Positions 8,424 through 16,827 of a DNA stretch of 64,000 bases are shown here, piece after piece. Numbering within the stretch: position 1 is the first letter of the stretch; the number at the start of each line of letters is the position of its first letter. The position numbers and the translations under genes are program-made. The stretch is from Persephonella sp. IF05-L8 (lineage in GTDB: Bacteria > Aquificota > Aquificia > Aquificales > Hydrogenothermaceae), in NCBI RefSeq assembly GCF_000703045.1, contig NZ_JNLJ01000001.1:773501-837500 (forward strand), read 5' to 3'. Under the pieces are notes generated by a model. That model did not search any database. It was given only the letters and a program-made list of their open reading frames with translations, and was not told the origin of the DNA.

Positions 8424-10086
8424 GCTGAACTTTGACCCAGTAATTCTCATTCTTCAGCTTTATTAATTTACCATTTATCTCTATTGTGTTTTTAAGCACT
8501 TTTATATCTGTGGTAGTTTCAGCAAATTTTAAAAATCTGTAAGAATATATCTTTTTGCAACCATTTTTATTGGCTACTGAAAAAATATCTCGGGATTTTT
8601 TACTTACGAAACATTCACCATAGGGCGAAATAACTATCCAGTCAGGCTTTTTTAGTTTTTTAAAAACAAAAATTCTGTAGGAGTTTTCTTTTATATAGCT
8701 TAGGTCTACGAATATGAAAAACGAAAAAACCAATAATAAGGCTTTAATAAAAGCTGGAATTTTCACAAATCTTATTCCTGTTATAAAAATAAGAAAAATA
8801 ATTACCATCCACAAAGATGGAGCAAAGCCATTTTGTGCAAGTCCCAGTTCTGCAAAGAAATCATTAGTTTTTAGAAATAAATACCCAATTAAATCCATTA
8901 TTTTTACAAGGGGAGTAAAACTAAAAAAGGTTAAAAGATTAATAATTGAGAAAAACAAGTATGGAAACAAGATTAGTATCAGCACAGGTGTTGCCAGAAT
9001 TGTTGCAATAGAAAATTGACCGAAATGATACATAACCACAGGAGCAGTAAACATTGTAGCAATAATAGAAAGCATAATGGACTGATAAATCCATGTGATA
9101 TATCTGTTTTTAAAATTTTTTAGTATCAATTCCAGATAGAGAATAATTCCTAAAACAGCAATAAAAGAAAGCTGAAAACCCGGCTGGTATATGGCATCTG
9201 GGGAAAATATCAGAACCAGAAAGCCAACAAAAAATAAGATATTAATTGGTTCCACCTTAAGATATTTAACCTTAGATATCAGATAAAGCACACCCATTAT
9301 TGATGCTCTGATTACTGGAATATGAAGACCTGTAAAAAACGGATATACCGAGAGCAGACCAATTCCTATACCATAGGATAATCGCCGATTAAATGAAAAT
9401 AAAAAAAGTATTAGAGACAAAATAATCCCAATATGCATTCCTGAAATTGCAAGTAAATGAGATGTTCCTGCATTTATAAATCTACTTTTTTCTTTGTAGC
9501 TTAGATATCCCTTCTCTCCAAATATCAGAGCAAGTCCCAGATTATAAGTTCTGTTGTTCAAAGAAGACAAGCTATATTTGTCTATTAGAAAATTTTTTAG
9601 TTTTGCAAAAAGATAAAAGTTGTTATTTCTAATTTGAATAAAATCTTTATAGGCAATAGCTTTGATTTTGTTATTCTCAATCAGAACTTTACCAAAAAAG
9701 CTAATCTGTGAAAAAAGAAAAATCTGCCTGTTTTCTTCCCTTAGATAGACAGTGATTTTTTTATTTTTTAGAAATTCTTTATCACTGTTAAAGGTAAAAC
9801 ATGGAAAAACACTGAATTTATCGGACGCATAGGGAATTGATGAGACTTTACACTGGATAAACACAGGTTTTAGATATTTATCCTGTAGTTTAACAGGTTT
9901 GCTCAACGAAATACCTAACAAAAATATTGAAATAAAAGTGATAATCTGCCCGATTTTCACACTTACAAAAATAGATAAAATTAGCAAAACAACAGGTATG
10001 TAAAAAGGAATATAGACAGGACTAAAGGGAGAAAGGATAATACCTGCAGCTAAAGAAAAAAAAGCAAAAATAAAAAAATAATACAT
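8407..10086 (-). CDS. ComEC/Rec2-type DNA uptake channel, lacking the metallo-beta-lactamase domain
   Basis: Polytopic membrane protein of the ComEC family, the inner-membrane channel for transforming DNA. The 559 aa product has N-terminal helices, a short soluble OB-like stretch, then the competence core with SHLLAISGMHIGIILSL (about residues 210-226) and many further helices. Many ComEC proteins are 700-800 aa and end in a beta-lactamase-like nuclease domain with HxHxDH; here only about 100 residues follow the last helix, without that motif. The start ATG has no convincing ribosome-binding site, and a hairpin lies just upstream. Function as a channel is inferred. Confidence 0.85.
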   Translation of the reverse strand: MYYFFIFAFFSLAAGIILSPFSPVYIPFYIPVVLLILSIFVSVKIGQIITFISIFLLGISLSKPVKLQDKYLKPVFIQCKVSSIPYASDKFSVFPCFTFNSDKEFLKNKKITVYLREENRQIFLFSQISFFGKVLIENNKIKAIAYKDFIQIRNNNFYLFAKLKNFLIDKYSLSSLNNRTYNLGLALIFGEKGYLSYKEKSRFINAGTSHLLAISGMHIGIILSLILFLFSFNRRLSYGIGIGLLSVYPFFTGLHIPVIRASIMGVLYLISKVKYLKVEPINILFFVGFLVLIFSPDAIYQPGFQLSFIAVLGIILYLELILKNFKNRYITWIYQSIMLSIIATMFTAPVVMYHFGQFSIATILATPVLILILFPYLFFSIINLLTFFSFTPLVKIMDLIGYLFLKTNDFFAELGLAQNGFAPSLWMVIIFLIFITGIRFVKIPAFIKALLLVFSFFIFVDLSYIKENSYRIFVFKKLKKPDWIVISPYGECFVSKKSRDIFSVANKNGCKKIYSYRFLKFAETTTDIKVLKNTIEINGKLIKLKNENYWVKVQLSDKW

Positions 10087-10095
10087 AGGAGGAAA

Positions 10096-10112
10096 GGGGA
10101 CGGTCTGTCCCC
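10096..10112 (-). terminator. Hairpin between the OmpA-like gene and comEC
   Basis: GGGGAC-GGTCT-GTCCCC forms a 6-bp GC-rich stem with a 5-base loop, 9 bases past the OmpA-like stop codon and just before the comEC ATG. On the minus strand it is followed by only a short T run, so termination may be partial and allow read-through into comEC. Confidence 0.45.
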
Positions 10113-10121
10113 TGAATAAAA

Positions 10122-11213
10122 TTATTTTATGATTTTAACAATGACCCTTCTGTTTTTAGCTCTTCCTTCAGGAGTATCATTTGGAGCTATTGGCATAGTT
10201 TCTCCGTATCCTTTTGCGATTATCCTGTCTGGAGAAATACCGTATTTTTTGACAAGTATATCTTTGACTGCTTCTGCTCTCTTCTGTGATAATCTGAGAT
10301 TGTATTTGGCTGAGCCTATGCTGTCTGTGTGTCCCTGAATTTCGATTTTTACATCTGGATTTTCTTTGAGATATTCTGCAACCTTTTCAATCTCTGGATA
10401 ATAAGCTGGTTTTACCACAGCTTTGTCTGTATCAAAGTATATTTCCAGCCTTACTTCCATCATACAACCGTTTGCATCTACTTTGGCACCTGCTGGTGTG
10501 TTTGGACATTTGTCCATATAGTCGGCAACGCCATCATGGTCGCTATCAAGTGGACATCCTGCAGCATCAACTTTAACACCTGCTGGTGTATCCGGGCATT
10601 TATCCTGTACATCAATAACACCATCACCATCACTGTCCAATGGACAACCATTTGCATCGACTTTTACTCCTGCAGGAGTATCAGGACATTTGTCTTTATA
10701 ATCAGCTACACCATCGTGGTCACTGTCTAAAGCACATCCTGTTGCGTCAACCTTAACACCGGCAGGTGTATTTGGACATTGGTCTTTATCATCAGTCACT
10801 CCATCGTTGTCGCTATCTACAGGACATCCTTTTTCATCTACCTTAGCCCCTGCTGGTGTATTTGGACATTTATCCAGTGCGTCTGGAACACCATCATTAT
10901 CACTGTCAGGAGCACAACCATTTGCATCAACTTTTAGACCTTCTGGAGTATTAGGACATTTATCTTTATAATCTGGAACCCCATCTTTATCACTGTCCTT
11001 TGGACATCCATAAGCATCAACAGGTGTTCCTTCAGGTGTTCCTGGACAGAGGTCTCCATAATCATCAACTCCATCCTTGTCTAAATCACCATCACAACAG
11101 TTCATAAGAGCAACTTTTTCATACTGGGAAAACTCCTGGGCACTGGCACTATTTCCCAGAAAAAGTAAACTTCCCCCCAGTAAAATAGCACCTACTAACT
11201 TCCTTTTTTTCAT
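10122..11213 (-). CDS. OmpA-family protein with seven thrombospondin type 3 repeats
   Basis: Exported peptidoglycan-associated protein. The 363 aa product has a signal peptide (cleavage after NSASA, about residue 25), then seven calcium-binding thrombospondin type 3 units of about 30 residues (pattern DSDxDGVxDxxDKCPNTPxG..VDxxGC, residues 42-250), then an OmpA C-terminal domain (about 255-363) with IEIQGHTDSIGSAKYNLRLS and RAKNRRVIV, which binds diaminopimelate in peptidoglycan. There is no N-terminal 8-strand barrel, so it is not a classical OmpA porin. Each repeat has one Cys pair, suggesting disulfides. Calcium could stiffen the rod. Confidence 0.9.
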   Translation of the reverse strand: MKKRKLVGAILLGGSLLFLGNSASAQEFSQYEKVALMNCCDGDLDKDGVDDYGDLCPGTPEGTPVDAYGCPKDSDKDGVPDYKDKCPNTPEGLKVDANGCAPDSDNDGVPDALDKCPNTPAGAKVDEKGCPVDSDNDGVTDDKDQCPNTPAGVKVDATGCALDSDHDGVADYKDKCPDTPAGVKVDANGCPLDSDGDGVIDVQDKCPDTPAGVKVDAAGCPLDSDHDGVADYMDKCPNTPAGAKVDANGCMMEVRLEIYFDTDKAVVKPAYYPEIEKVAEYLKENPDVKIEIQGHTDSIGSAKYNLRLSQKRAEAVKDILVKKYGISPDRIIAKGYGETMPIAPNDTPEGRAKNRRVIVKIIK

Positions 11214-11326
11214 TTTGACTTACCCCCAATTGATAATTTATTTATTACTAATTTTTTATTAACAACTTTGAGCAATAATTTTAAAACTAAAATTAAAAAA
11301 TAACAATGACAATCTATTTTTCTCTT

Positions 11327-11355
11327 GATATATTTGCATGTTTTCAGTATAAATA
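11327..11355 (+). promoter_or_regulatory. Sigma-70 type promoter
   Basis: TTGATA, a 17-base spacer and TATAAA, ending 33 bases before the ATG of the small secreted protein at 11389. Both hexamers are close to consensus and the spacing is ideal. Confidence 0.6.
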
Positions 11356-11388
11356 AGCTTATAAATACTATATTTTTGAGGGAAAGTT

Positions 11389-11622
11389 ATGAAAAAAATA
11401 TTGGCTGGAATTATCTTGATAGCTTTACCGGTAGTTGCTCAGGAAAAAACGGTAAAACTCAGCTCTATAAAAGATAAAGAAATGATTAAATGTCTGTCGG
11501 AGTATGTTAAAACCCATAAAACACACATAAGAATGGTTATCAAAGATGGTAAACAGGAATTGTATATCCCTGAAAGCTATGTAAAGTATTGTGAAAAAAC
11601 TTTGTTGAAACAGAAAAAATAA
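11389..11622 (+). CDS. Small exported protein of unknown function
   Basis: Not recognised. 77 aa with a signal peptide (Lys-rich start, hydrophobic core LAGIILIALPVVA, cleavage after VVAQ or nearby), leaving a roughly 60-residue basic mature protein with two cysteines (in KCLSEY and KYCEKT) that could form a disulfide. A well-placed promoter (11327-11355) and GAGGGAAAG upstream support it. The next gene begins 45 bases downstream. Confidence 0.72.
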   Translation: MKKILAGIILIALPVVAQEKTVKLSSIKDKEMIKCLSEYVKTHKTHIRMVIKDGKQELYIPESYVKYCEKTLLKQKK

Positions 11623-11667
11623 AGTATATTTTGTTAACTCATATAAAAACACATTAATTAAGGGAAA

Positions 11668-11892
11668 ATGGAAGGTATAGGAAAGACACTTATTATTATA
11701 GGGCTTTTTATAGTTGTTTTAGGTCTAATCATTATGTTTTTTGAAAAACTGCCCTTTGGACTTGGGAAGCTACCAGGGGATATTTATATAAAACGGGATA
11801 ATTTTGTGTTTTACTTCCCGATTACCACATCAATTTTAATCAGCGTTGTTTTATCCCTAATATTCATACTACTATCTAAAATATCACGATGA
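11668..11892 (+). CDS. DUF2905-family small membrane protein
   Basis: 74 aa protein with two hydrophobic helices (about 6-27 and 48-70) around a loop LPFGLGKLPGDIYIKRDN, which matches the DUF2905 family pattern (glycine-rich PGD loop between two helices). Function is unknown in that family. It often sits next to queA and ruv genes in bacteria; here its stop overlaps the queA start (ATGA), fitting that habit. Confidence 0.83.
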   Translation: MEGIGKTLIIIGLFIVVLGLIIMFFEKLPFGLGKLPGDIYIKRDNFVFYFPITTSILISVVLSLIFILLSKISR

Positions 11893-12902
11893 TAAAACTA
11901 TCAGAATTTGATTACCATCTTCCACAAGAGCTTATAGCAAAGTATCCTGTAGAGCCAAGGGATAGCTGCAGACTTATGGTTCTGGACAGGAGAAACCAGA
12001 AAATAGAACATCGGATATTCAGGGATATTGTAGATTATCTAAAAGAGGGGGATTTACTGGTTCTAAATGATACAAAGGTTATACCTGCAAGGCTTATAGG
12101 CAGAAAAGCTACAGGGGCAAAAATAGAGGTTTTGCTTTTAAGACCTTATACAGATAATGAGTGGGAAGTTTTAATCAAAAATATCAAAAGATTAAAGCCA
12201 GGGCAGGAAGTTATATTTGGGGAGGATTTTAAAGCTGTTCTACTGGAAAAATATCAGGAAGGAAAAGCCAGAGTAAAGCTAATCGGAAATAATATAAAAG
12301 GGCTTATAAACAAATACGGTCATATACCTTTGCCTCCTTATATAGAAAGGGAGGATGAGGAGAAAGATAAAGAAGCCTATCAAACAGTTTTTGCCAGAAA
12401 GGAAGGAGCTGTGGCATCTCCAACAGCCGGACTTCATTTTACAGAGGAGCTTTTGAAAAAACTTGAAGAAAAAGGAATAAAGAAAGCCTTTTGCACTCTC
12501 CATGTTGGACTGGGAACGTTTAGACCTATACAGACAGAAGATATAACAAAACATAAGATGCATGAGGAGTATTACCAAATTCCAGAAGAAACATTACAGG
12601 CTATAAGAGAAACAAAAGAAAGAGGCAAAAAAGTTATAGCAGTTGGAACAACAGTTGTTAGAACTCTGGAAACTTATGCCCAAACAGGCAAAAAGGAGGG
12701 CTTCAGTGATATATTCATATATCCTCCATATCAATTTAAAATGGTAGATGCTCTAATAACTAACTTTCATCTTCCTAAATCCACATTAATCCTTCTTGTA
12801 TCTGCCTTTGCAGGCAAAGATTTTATTTTCAAAGCTTACAATGAAGCTATTAAGCAAAAATATCGCTTTTTTTCCTACGGAGATGCAATGCTAATACTCT
12901 GA
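11889..12902 (+). CDS. queA: S-adenosylmethionine:tRNA ribosyltransferase-isomerase
   Basis: Transfers and rearranges the ribose of SAM onto preQ1 in tRNA, giving epoxyqueuosine. The 337 aa protein begins with the family's LSEFDYHLPQELIAKYP and contains LLVLNDTKVIPARLIG, EGAVASPTAGLHFTEELL, LHVGLGTFRPI and NFHLPKSTLILLVSAF. It overlaps the DUF2905 gene by four bases. The tgt gene for the preceding base exchange is also in this window (20497-21636), so queuosine-type tRNA modification is likely complete. Confidence 0.96.
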   Translation: MIKLSEFDYHLPQELIAKYPVEPRDSCRLMVLDRRNQKIEHRIFRDIVDYLKEGDLLVLNDTKVIPARLIGRKATGAKIEVLLLRPYTDNEWEVLIKNIKRLKPGQEVIFGEDFKAVLLEKYQEGKARVKLIGNNIKGLINKYGHIPLPPYIEREDEEKDKEAYQTVFARKEGAVASPTAGLHFTEELLKKLEEKGIKKAFCTLHVGLGTFRPIQTEDITKHKMHEEYYQIPEETLQAIRETKERGKKVIAVGTTVVRTLETYAQTGKKEGFSDIFIYPPYQFKMVDALITNFHLPKSTLILLVSAFAGKDFIFKAYNEAIKQKYRFFSYGDAMLIL

Positions 12903-13253
12903 CTAATCCTCTTCTTCTTTCCTATACTCAAAGATAATTTCTATTACAAGCATAACTATAGAAATCACATTGGCTACAGCAGCACCTATTGCAAGCCCAA
13001 TAGCCAGTGGAACATGAGTTCCTGTGAAATAAAGAATAGTTGCAGGTATAAGATGTAGGTCTGCAACCAGGGCAGTTGCCAGCAGCTCTGCTGCAAGTAT
13101 CTTTTTAGCTCCAAATTTAAGAACTGTTGCCAGTAGGTTAACACCTATTGCAATAACAAGCTGATACGGGTCATGACTGAATATAAAACCAACATTACTG
13201 GTAAGAGCAAGGAATATAAAAAAGTCTGACCATACTTTTCCCCAGTTAATCAT
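12903..13253 (-). CDS. Small membrane protein next to a K+ channel (DUF6394-like)
   Basis: 116 aa with about four hydrophobic segments and a charged tail (EYRKEEED). I think it matches DUF6394, a family of unknown function, but that is from memory and not certain. The gene overlaps the upstream K+ channel gene by 8 bases, so the two are co-translated and may work together, for example as an accessory membrane subunit. The stop codon abuts the convergent queA stop. Confidence 0.75.
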   Translation of the reverse strand: MINWGKVWSDFFIFLALTSNVGFIFSHDPYQLVIAIGVNLLATVLKFGAKKILAAELLATALVADLHLIPATILYFTGTHVPLAIGLAIGAAVANVISIVMLVIEIIFEYRKEEED

Positions 13254-14412
13254 GTGCCTTTACCTCTTTGTTTTCTTCTTGTAAATGTTCTTCAAAGAAA
13301 ACTTCAGCCCTTTTAAGAGCCTTAGGATGTCCTAAAACTATTAAAGCGTCTCCCTCTTTAATTTCCGTATCTCCTGAAGGGGCTATCTTCATTTTTCCAT
13401 CTTCTCTAATAATTGCCACTATTGTTGCCCCTGTTTCCTGTCTCATATGTATATCTTTGAGTTTTTTGCCTATCAGGTCAGAATTTGGTTCAACCCTTAT
13501 TTCCATAATATCAATATCGGTTCTTTCTCCATAAGCAATCTTTTCAAGGAAACCAGAAAGCACAGGAGAAGGTGGATGGAGAACAAAAGAGGTTAATCTC
13601 CTTCCTACAGCTACATCTGGGACTATAACCTCATTGGCTCCCAACAATTTCATTTTTTCGGCTGCCCCTTCCGTTGTGGCAGTGGCAAAAACATAAAAAC
13701 TATCTTTATCTGGTCTAATAAGCCTTGCTGTAACTATAACTGATATATCCTGTGTATTTTCCTCAAAGGCAGTGATTAATCCTTTAGCTTTCTCTATCCC
13801 AACGCCAAGTAGAACAGACCTTTTATGTGGTTCATCAATCACATAAAATTCAACACCAAAATCTATTATCTCTTGCTCTTTTGCAGGGTCAGGTTCAATC
13901 AGGACAAATTTAATTTTTCTTCTTTTTAGATTTTTCATAACTTCTCTGGTAATTCCATTAAAACGGCAAATTATATAGTGGTCTTTTAGTTGCTCCATCC
14001 TTCTATACATCCTCCAGTATCTAAAGATTTCATTTATATTGCTTGATAAAAATACATTAACAGTCATAACAAGACCATACATATAAACAAGGGGTATTGT
14101 GATTATGATAAAGATGGTTGCAAAAAATCTATTTATCATAAGATGTTCAGGGTCAACATCATATCCCTCTGTATAGCCAACAGTAGAGAATGTGATTACT
14201 GTATGGAAAAAGTAATTAAGAACGCTTCTTCCGTCGCTTTTGTTGTTTATAATCATAAGCATTAATACGCCCAGGGTGGTAAAGAAGATAACAGTCATTA
14301 AAGGATATCTTAGCTGGAAAAGGATGTTGTAGAACTTTTCTTCGTATATGGCTCTGTAGTTTTTAGGTTTTACATTACCATAAGGTTTTTGTTTTTTCTT
14401 TTTTTTAGCCAT
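13246..14412 (-). CDS. Two-helix potassium channel with cytosolic RCK (TrkA-N/TrkA-C) domains
   Basis: MthK-like K+ channel. The 388 aa protein has a basic N-terminus, helix 1 (about 37-55), the selectivity filter TVGYTEG (77-83), helix 2 (about 95-122), an RCK N-domain (about 143-265) and a TrkA-C domain (about 300-375, with IGKKLKDI and EGDALIVLG). The usual GxGxxG nucleotide motif is degenerate here (CRFNGITREV), so ligand control may not use NAD. The start lies one base after the ribE stop; the downstream membrane protein overlaps by 8 bases. Confidence 0.9.
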   Translation of the reverse strand: MAKKKKKQKPYGNVKPKNYRAIYEEKFYNILFQLRYPLMTVIFFTTLGVLMLMIINNKSDGRSVLNYFFHTVITFSTVGYTEGYDVDPEHLMINRFFATIFIIITIPLVYMYGLVMTVNVFLSSNINEIFRYWRMYRRMEQLKDHYIICRFNGITREVMKNLKRRKIKFVLIEPDPAKEQEIIDFGVEFYVIDEPHKRSVLLGVGIEKAKGLITAFEENTQDISVIVTARLIRPDKDSFYVFATATTEGAAEKMKLLGANEVIVPDVAVGRRLTSFVLHPPSPVLSGFLEKIAYGERTDIDIMEIRVEPNSDLIGKKLKDIHMRQETGATIVAIIREDGKMKIAPSGDTEIKEGDALIVLGHPKALKRAEVFFEEHLQEENKEVKAHD

Positions 14413-14413
14413 T

Positions 14414-15040
14414 TTAGAAGTTCTCTAAGAGTTTTTCTAAATTACTCTGTCTAATTTTCCCTAAAATCCTGTTTACATACTTTCCAAGTATATCAAACTC
14501 AATATTTACCTTATCTCCTGTTTTTTTATACTGGAGAGTTGTGCTCTGTAATGTGTGGGGAATTATGTTTATAGAGAAACTATTTTCGCTGATTTCATTT
14601 ATTGTAAGACTGATACCATCTATTGCTATTGAGCCTTTTTCCACAATTAGATTTGAATACTCAGAAGGAAATGAAAAAATAAACTCTGTATGTTCTCCTC
14701 TGGGGATAATATTTCTGATATCCCCTACAGTATCTACATGACCCTGAACTATATGCCCTCCAAGTCTGTCTGAAGGTCTCAGAGCTCTTTCCAGATTTAC
14801 ATAATCGCCTATTTTCAGATATCGAAATGTTGACCTGTTCAGAGTTTCTGGGGATACATCAAATTTGAAATAATTATCTCCCATCTCTGTTATCGTTAAG
14901 CAAACCCCATTTATTGCAATACTATCTCCTATCTGTGAACCTTCAAGGATTTTTTTTGCAGAAACTTTTATTTCTATACCACTGATTTGGGGTTTTATTT
15001 CCTGTATTTTACCAATTTCCTCAATCAGTCCAGTAAACAT
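14414..15040 (-). CDS. ribE: Riboflavin synthase alpha subunit
   Basis: Makes riboflavin from two molecules of 6,7-dimethyl-8-ribityllumazine. The 208 aa protein starts MFTGLIEEIG, the family hallmark, and has two lumazine-binding repeats (about 1-97 and 98-190). GHIVQGHVDTVG and the paired GDSIAINGVCLTI / KGSIAIDGISLTI blocks are visible. The ATG overlaps the transglycosylase stop by one base. No FMN riboswitch is seen upstream, as expected inside an operon. Confidence 0.95.
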   Translation of the reverse strand: MFTGLIEEIGKIQEIKPQISGIEIKVSAKKILEGSQIGDSIAINGVCLTITEMGDNYFKFDVSPETLNRSTFRYLKIGDYVNLERALRPSDRLGGHIVQGHVDTVGDIRNIIPRGEHTEFIFSFPSEYSNLIVEKGSIAIDGISLTINEISENSFSINIIPHTLQSTTLQYKKTGDKVNIEFDILGKYVNRILGKIRQSNLEKLLENF

Positions 15041-16824
15041 TAGTTATTCCTGTATAAAGTTTCGTAAGCCTTAAAATGTCTATAGACATATTTTACATAA
15101 TACCTTGTTTCTCTGTAAGGTAAAAGTTCCACAAATTCCTCAATATTTTTGATTTTGTATCTTTTTAAGGTTCTTCTCACTGTTCCATCACCACCATTAT
15201 ATCCACCGGCAATATAAAATATATTGCCTTCAAATATTCTATCTAAATATTTTATGTACCATATACCGTACTCTATATTTTTAGAAGGTTCAAAAAGCTG
15301 GACAACATCAAAATTTTTGTCCTTCTTCTGCTGAGCTATCCATCTGGCTGTGGGGGGAATTATCTGCATTAGCCCAACAGCATTGGCAAAAGAAATAACA
15401 TAAGGGTCAAAGAAACTTTCCTGTCTCATTATTGCATAAACGAAATTATCCTTAGTGTATTGTGTAAATGGTTTAGGATATGAGTAGCGAACCAGATATT
15501 TTTTACTTGCAAATTTTCTGGCTGCCAGTTCGGGAAATACATCAACTATGAATTCTACCCCTTGCTTTTTCATGTAATATCTGGCTTCTATATAAGCCGC
15601 TTTGTAATCTATCTGCTTAAGCTTTGAAATCATATTAAGAGTTTTGCTTTTATGGGATTTTACCAGAACTGTTTTTTCTTTAAATAACGGGAGATTTAAT
15701 TTTTCCCTTGCTCTTATAACATAAAAATCCATCTTCTGAATAGAAGCAGCTTTTTTTAGATATTTGTATGCTTTTGCTCTATTTATATCTTTGTAAGATA
15801 AATATAACCAGTAGTAGATTTTAGGTTTTTCTGAAAAAAGATTTATATTTTTTTCCAGAAGATTGGCAGCCTGCAATTTTTTATTGTTTATATATTTATA
15901 CAGGAACATAAACCATATTCTGTTGGAATAGTATGTGCTGTTTTCTGGGATGAAACGGGAATAGTAGAAAAAGTCGCTGTAGTTCTGGAGATAAAAACTT
16001 TTTTTCATTAAATAGTTAGCTGCTTTGTGAATAAGATTTTTATCATTAAGCTGTAAAAGTTCCTTAAAGTATCTTTTTTTGTCTGACATTTTTCTCTGAA
16101 AATATATATACGAATAGATTGCAGAAGCTTTATACTTGTCTTCCAGCATAGAAATAAAATGTTCGGCTTTATGGTAATTTCTTTTTTTCATATATAAAAG
16201 TGCACTATAGAAATATTTTTTCTGGCTATTATCTAAATAGGGCAACAGATATATTCCTTTTGTATACATTCTTTTTGCAGCAAGTTTATCTATAATTTTA
16301 AATATCTCATCCGAAGACAGTTTTTCTATATTTTCAAATATTACCGGATATCCATAATACCGATTATATGAATAATTAAGAGTTATCTGTTTTATAATTT
16401 GGGTTGTGTCTAAATTTAACTCCCTGCCGATTTCGTATCTCAGATAGTAATAGAATGGAATATCATCCTTAAAAAGTGCTTCTTTATCTATTTTTGTCCA
16501 GTATTCAAGGGCAAGCTCAGGGTTTTTAAACCTGTTTATAGAAGCAAGATATAGATAAAAATAGCTATAAACAGCTGTATCTTTGAATTTTTCTATTTCA
16601 GGCAATAAATCTGAATAGTCCTTCTCTGCGTAAGCTCTGGTTCTAAGCAGATAATAAAGTGCATAAGGATACAAAGGGTCTGCCTGATTTATCTGAGAAA
16701 AGCACTGTTCAGCCTGTAAATACTTTTCTTTTTTAAAAATTTTTAAGCAATTTTCAAAAGCAAAAGATATATTTGTGATGATAAGCAGCAAAATAAATAT
16801 CTTTTTCATCAATAGTATGTCCAT
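15040..16824 (-). CDS. Soluble lytic murein transglycosylase
   Basis: Periplasmic Slt70-like enzyme that cleaves peptidoglycan glycan strands. The 594 aa product has a signal sequence (MKKIFILLLIITNISFA, starting at an in-frame ATG 16809), a long helical superhelix of TPR-like repeats, and a C-terminal SLT domain (about 450-590) with the catalytic glutamate in MRQESFFDP, then GLMQIIPPTA and AGGYNGG. The upstream ATG 16824 adds five residues; either start is possible. It lies between murE and ribE. Confidence 0.92.
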   Translation of the reverse strand: MDILLMKKIFILLLIITNISFAFENCLKIFKKEKYLQAEQCFSQINQADPLYPYALYYLLRTRAYAEKDYSDLLPEIEKFKDTAVYSYFYLYLASINRFKNPELALEYWTKIDKEALFKDDIPFYYYLRYEIGRELNLDTTQIIKQITLNYSYNRYYGYPVIFENIEKLSSDEIFKIIDKLAAKRMYTKGIYLLPYLDNSQKKYFYSALLYMKKRNYHKAEHFISMLEDKYKASAIYSYIYFQRKMSDKKRYFKELLQLNDKNLIHKAANYLMKKSFYLQNYSDFFYYSRFIPENSTYYSNRIWFMFLYKYINNKKLQAANLLEKNINLFSEKPKIYYWLYLSYKDINRAKAYKYLKKAASIQKMDFYVIRAREKLNLPLFKEKTVLVKSHKSKTLNMISKLKQIDYKAAYIEARYYMKKQGVEFIVDVFPELAARKFASKKYLVRYSYPKPFTQYTKDNFVYAIMRQESFFDPYVISFANAVGLMQIIPPTARWIAQQKKDKNFDVVQLFEPSKNIEYGIWYIKYLDRIFEGNIFYIAGGYNGGDGTVRRTLKRYKIKNIEEFVELLPYRETRYYVKYVYRHFKAYETLYRNN

Positions 16825-16827
16825 ACT

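Noticed and set aside
10329-10730. Long plus-strand ORF opposite the OmpA-like gene
   Set aside because: Antisense shadow of the regular thrombospondin repeats; no ribosome-binding site and biased composition.
10440-11100. Regular ~90-bp direct repeats that might suggest a repeat array
   Set aside because: They encode the seven thrombospondin type 3 units; not CRISPR (no unique spacers).
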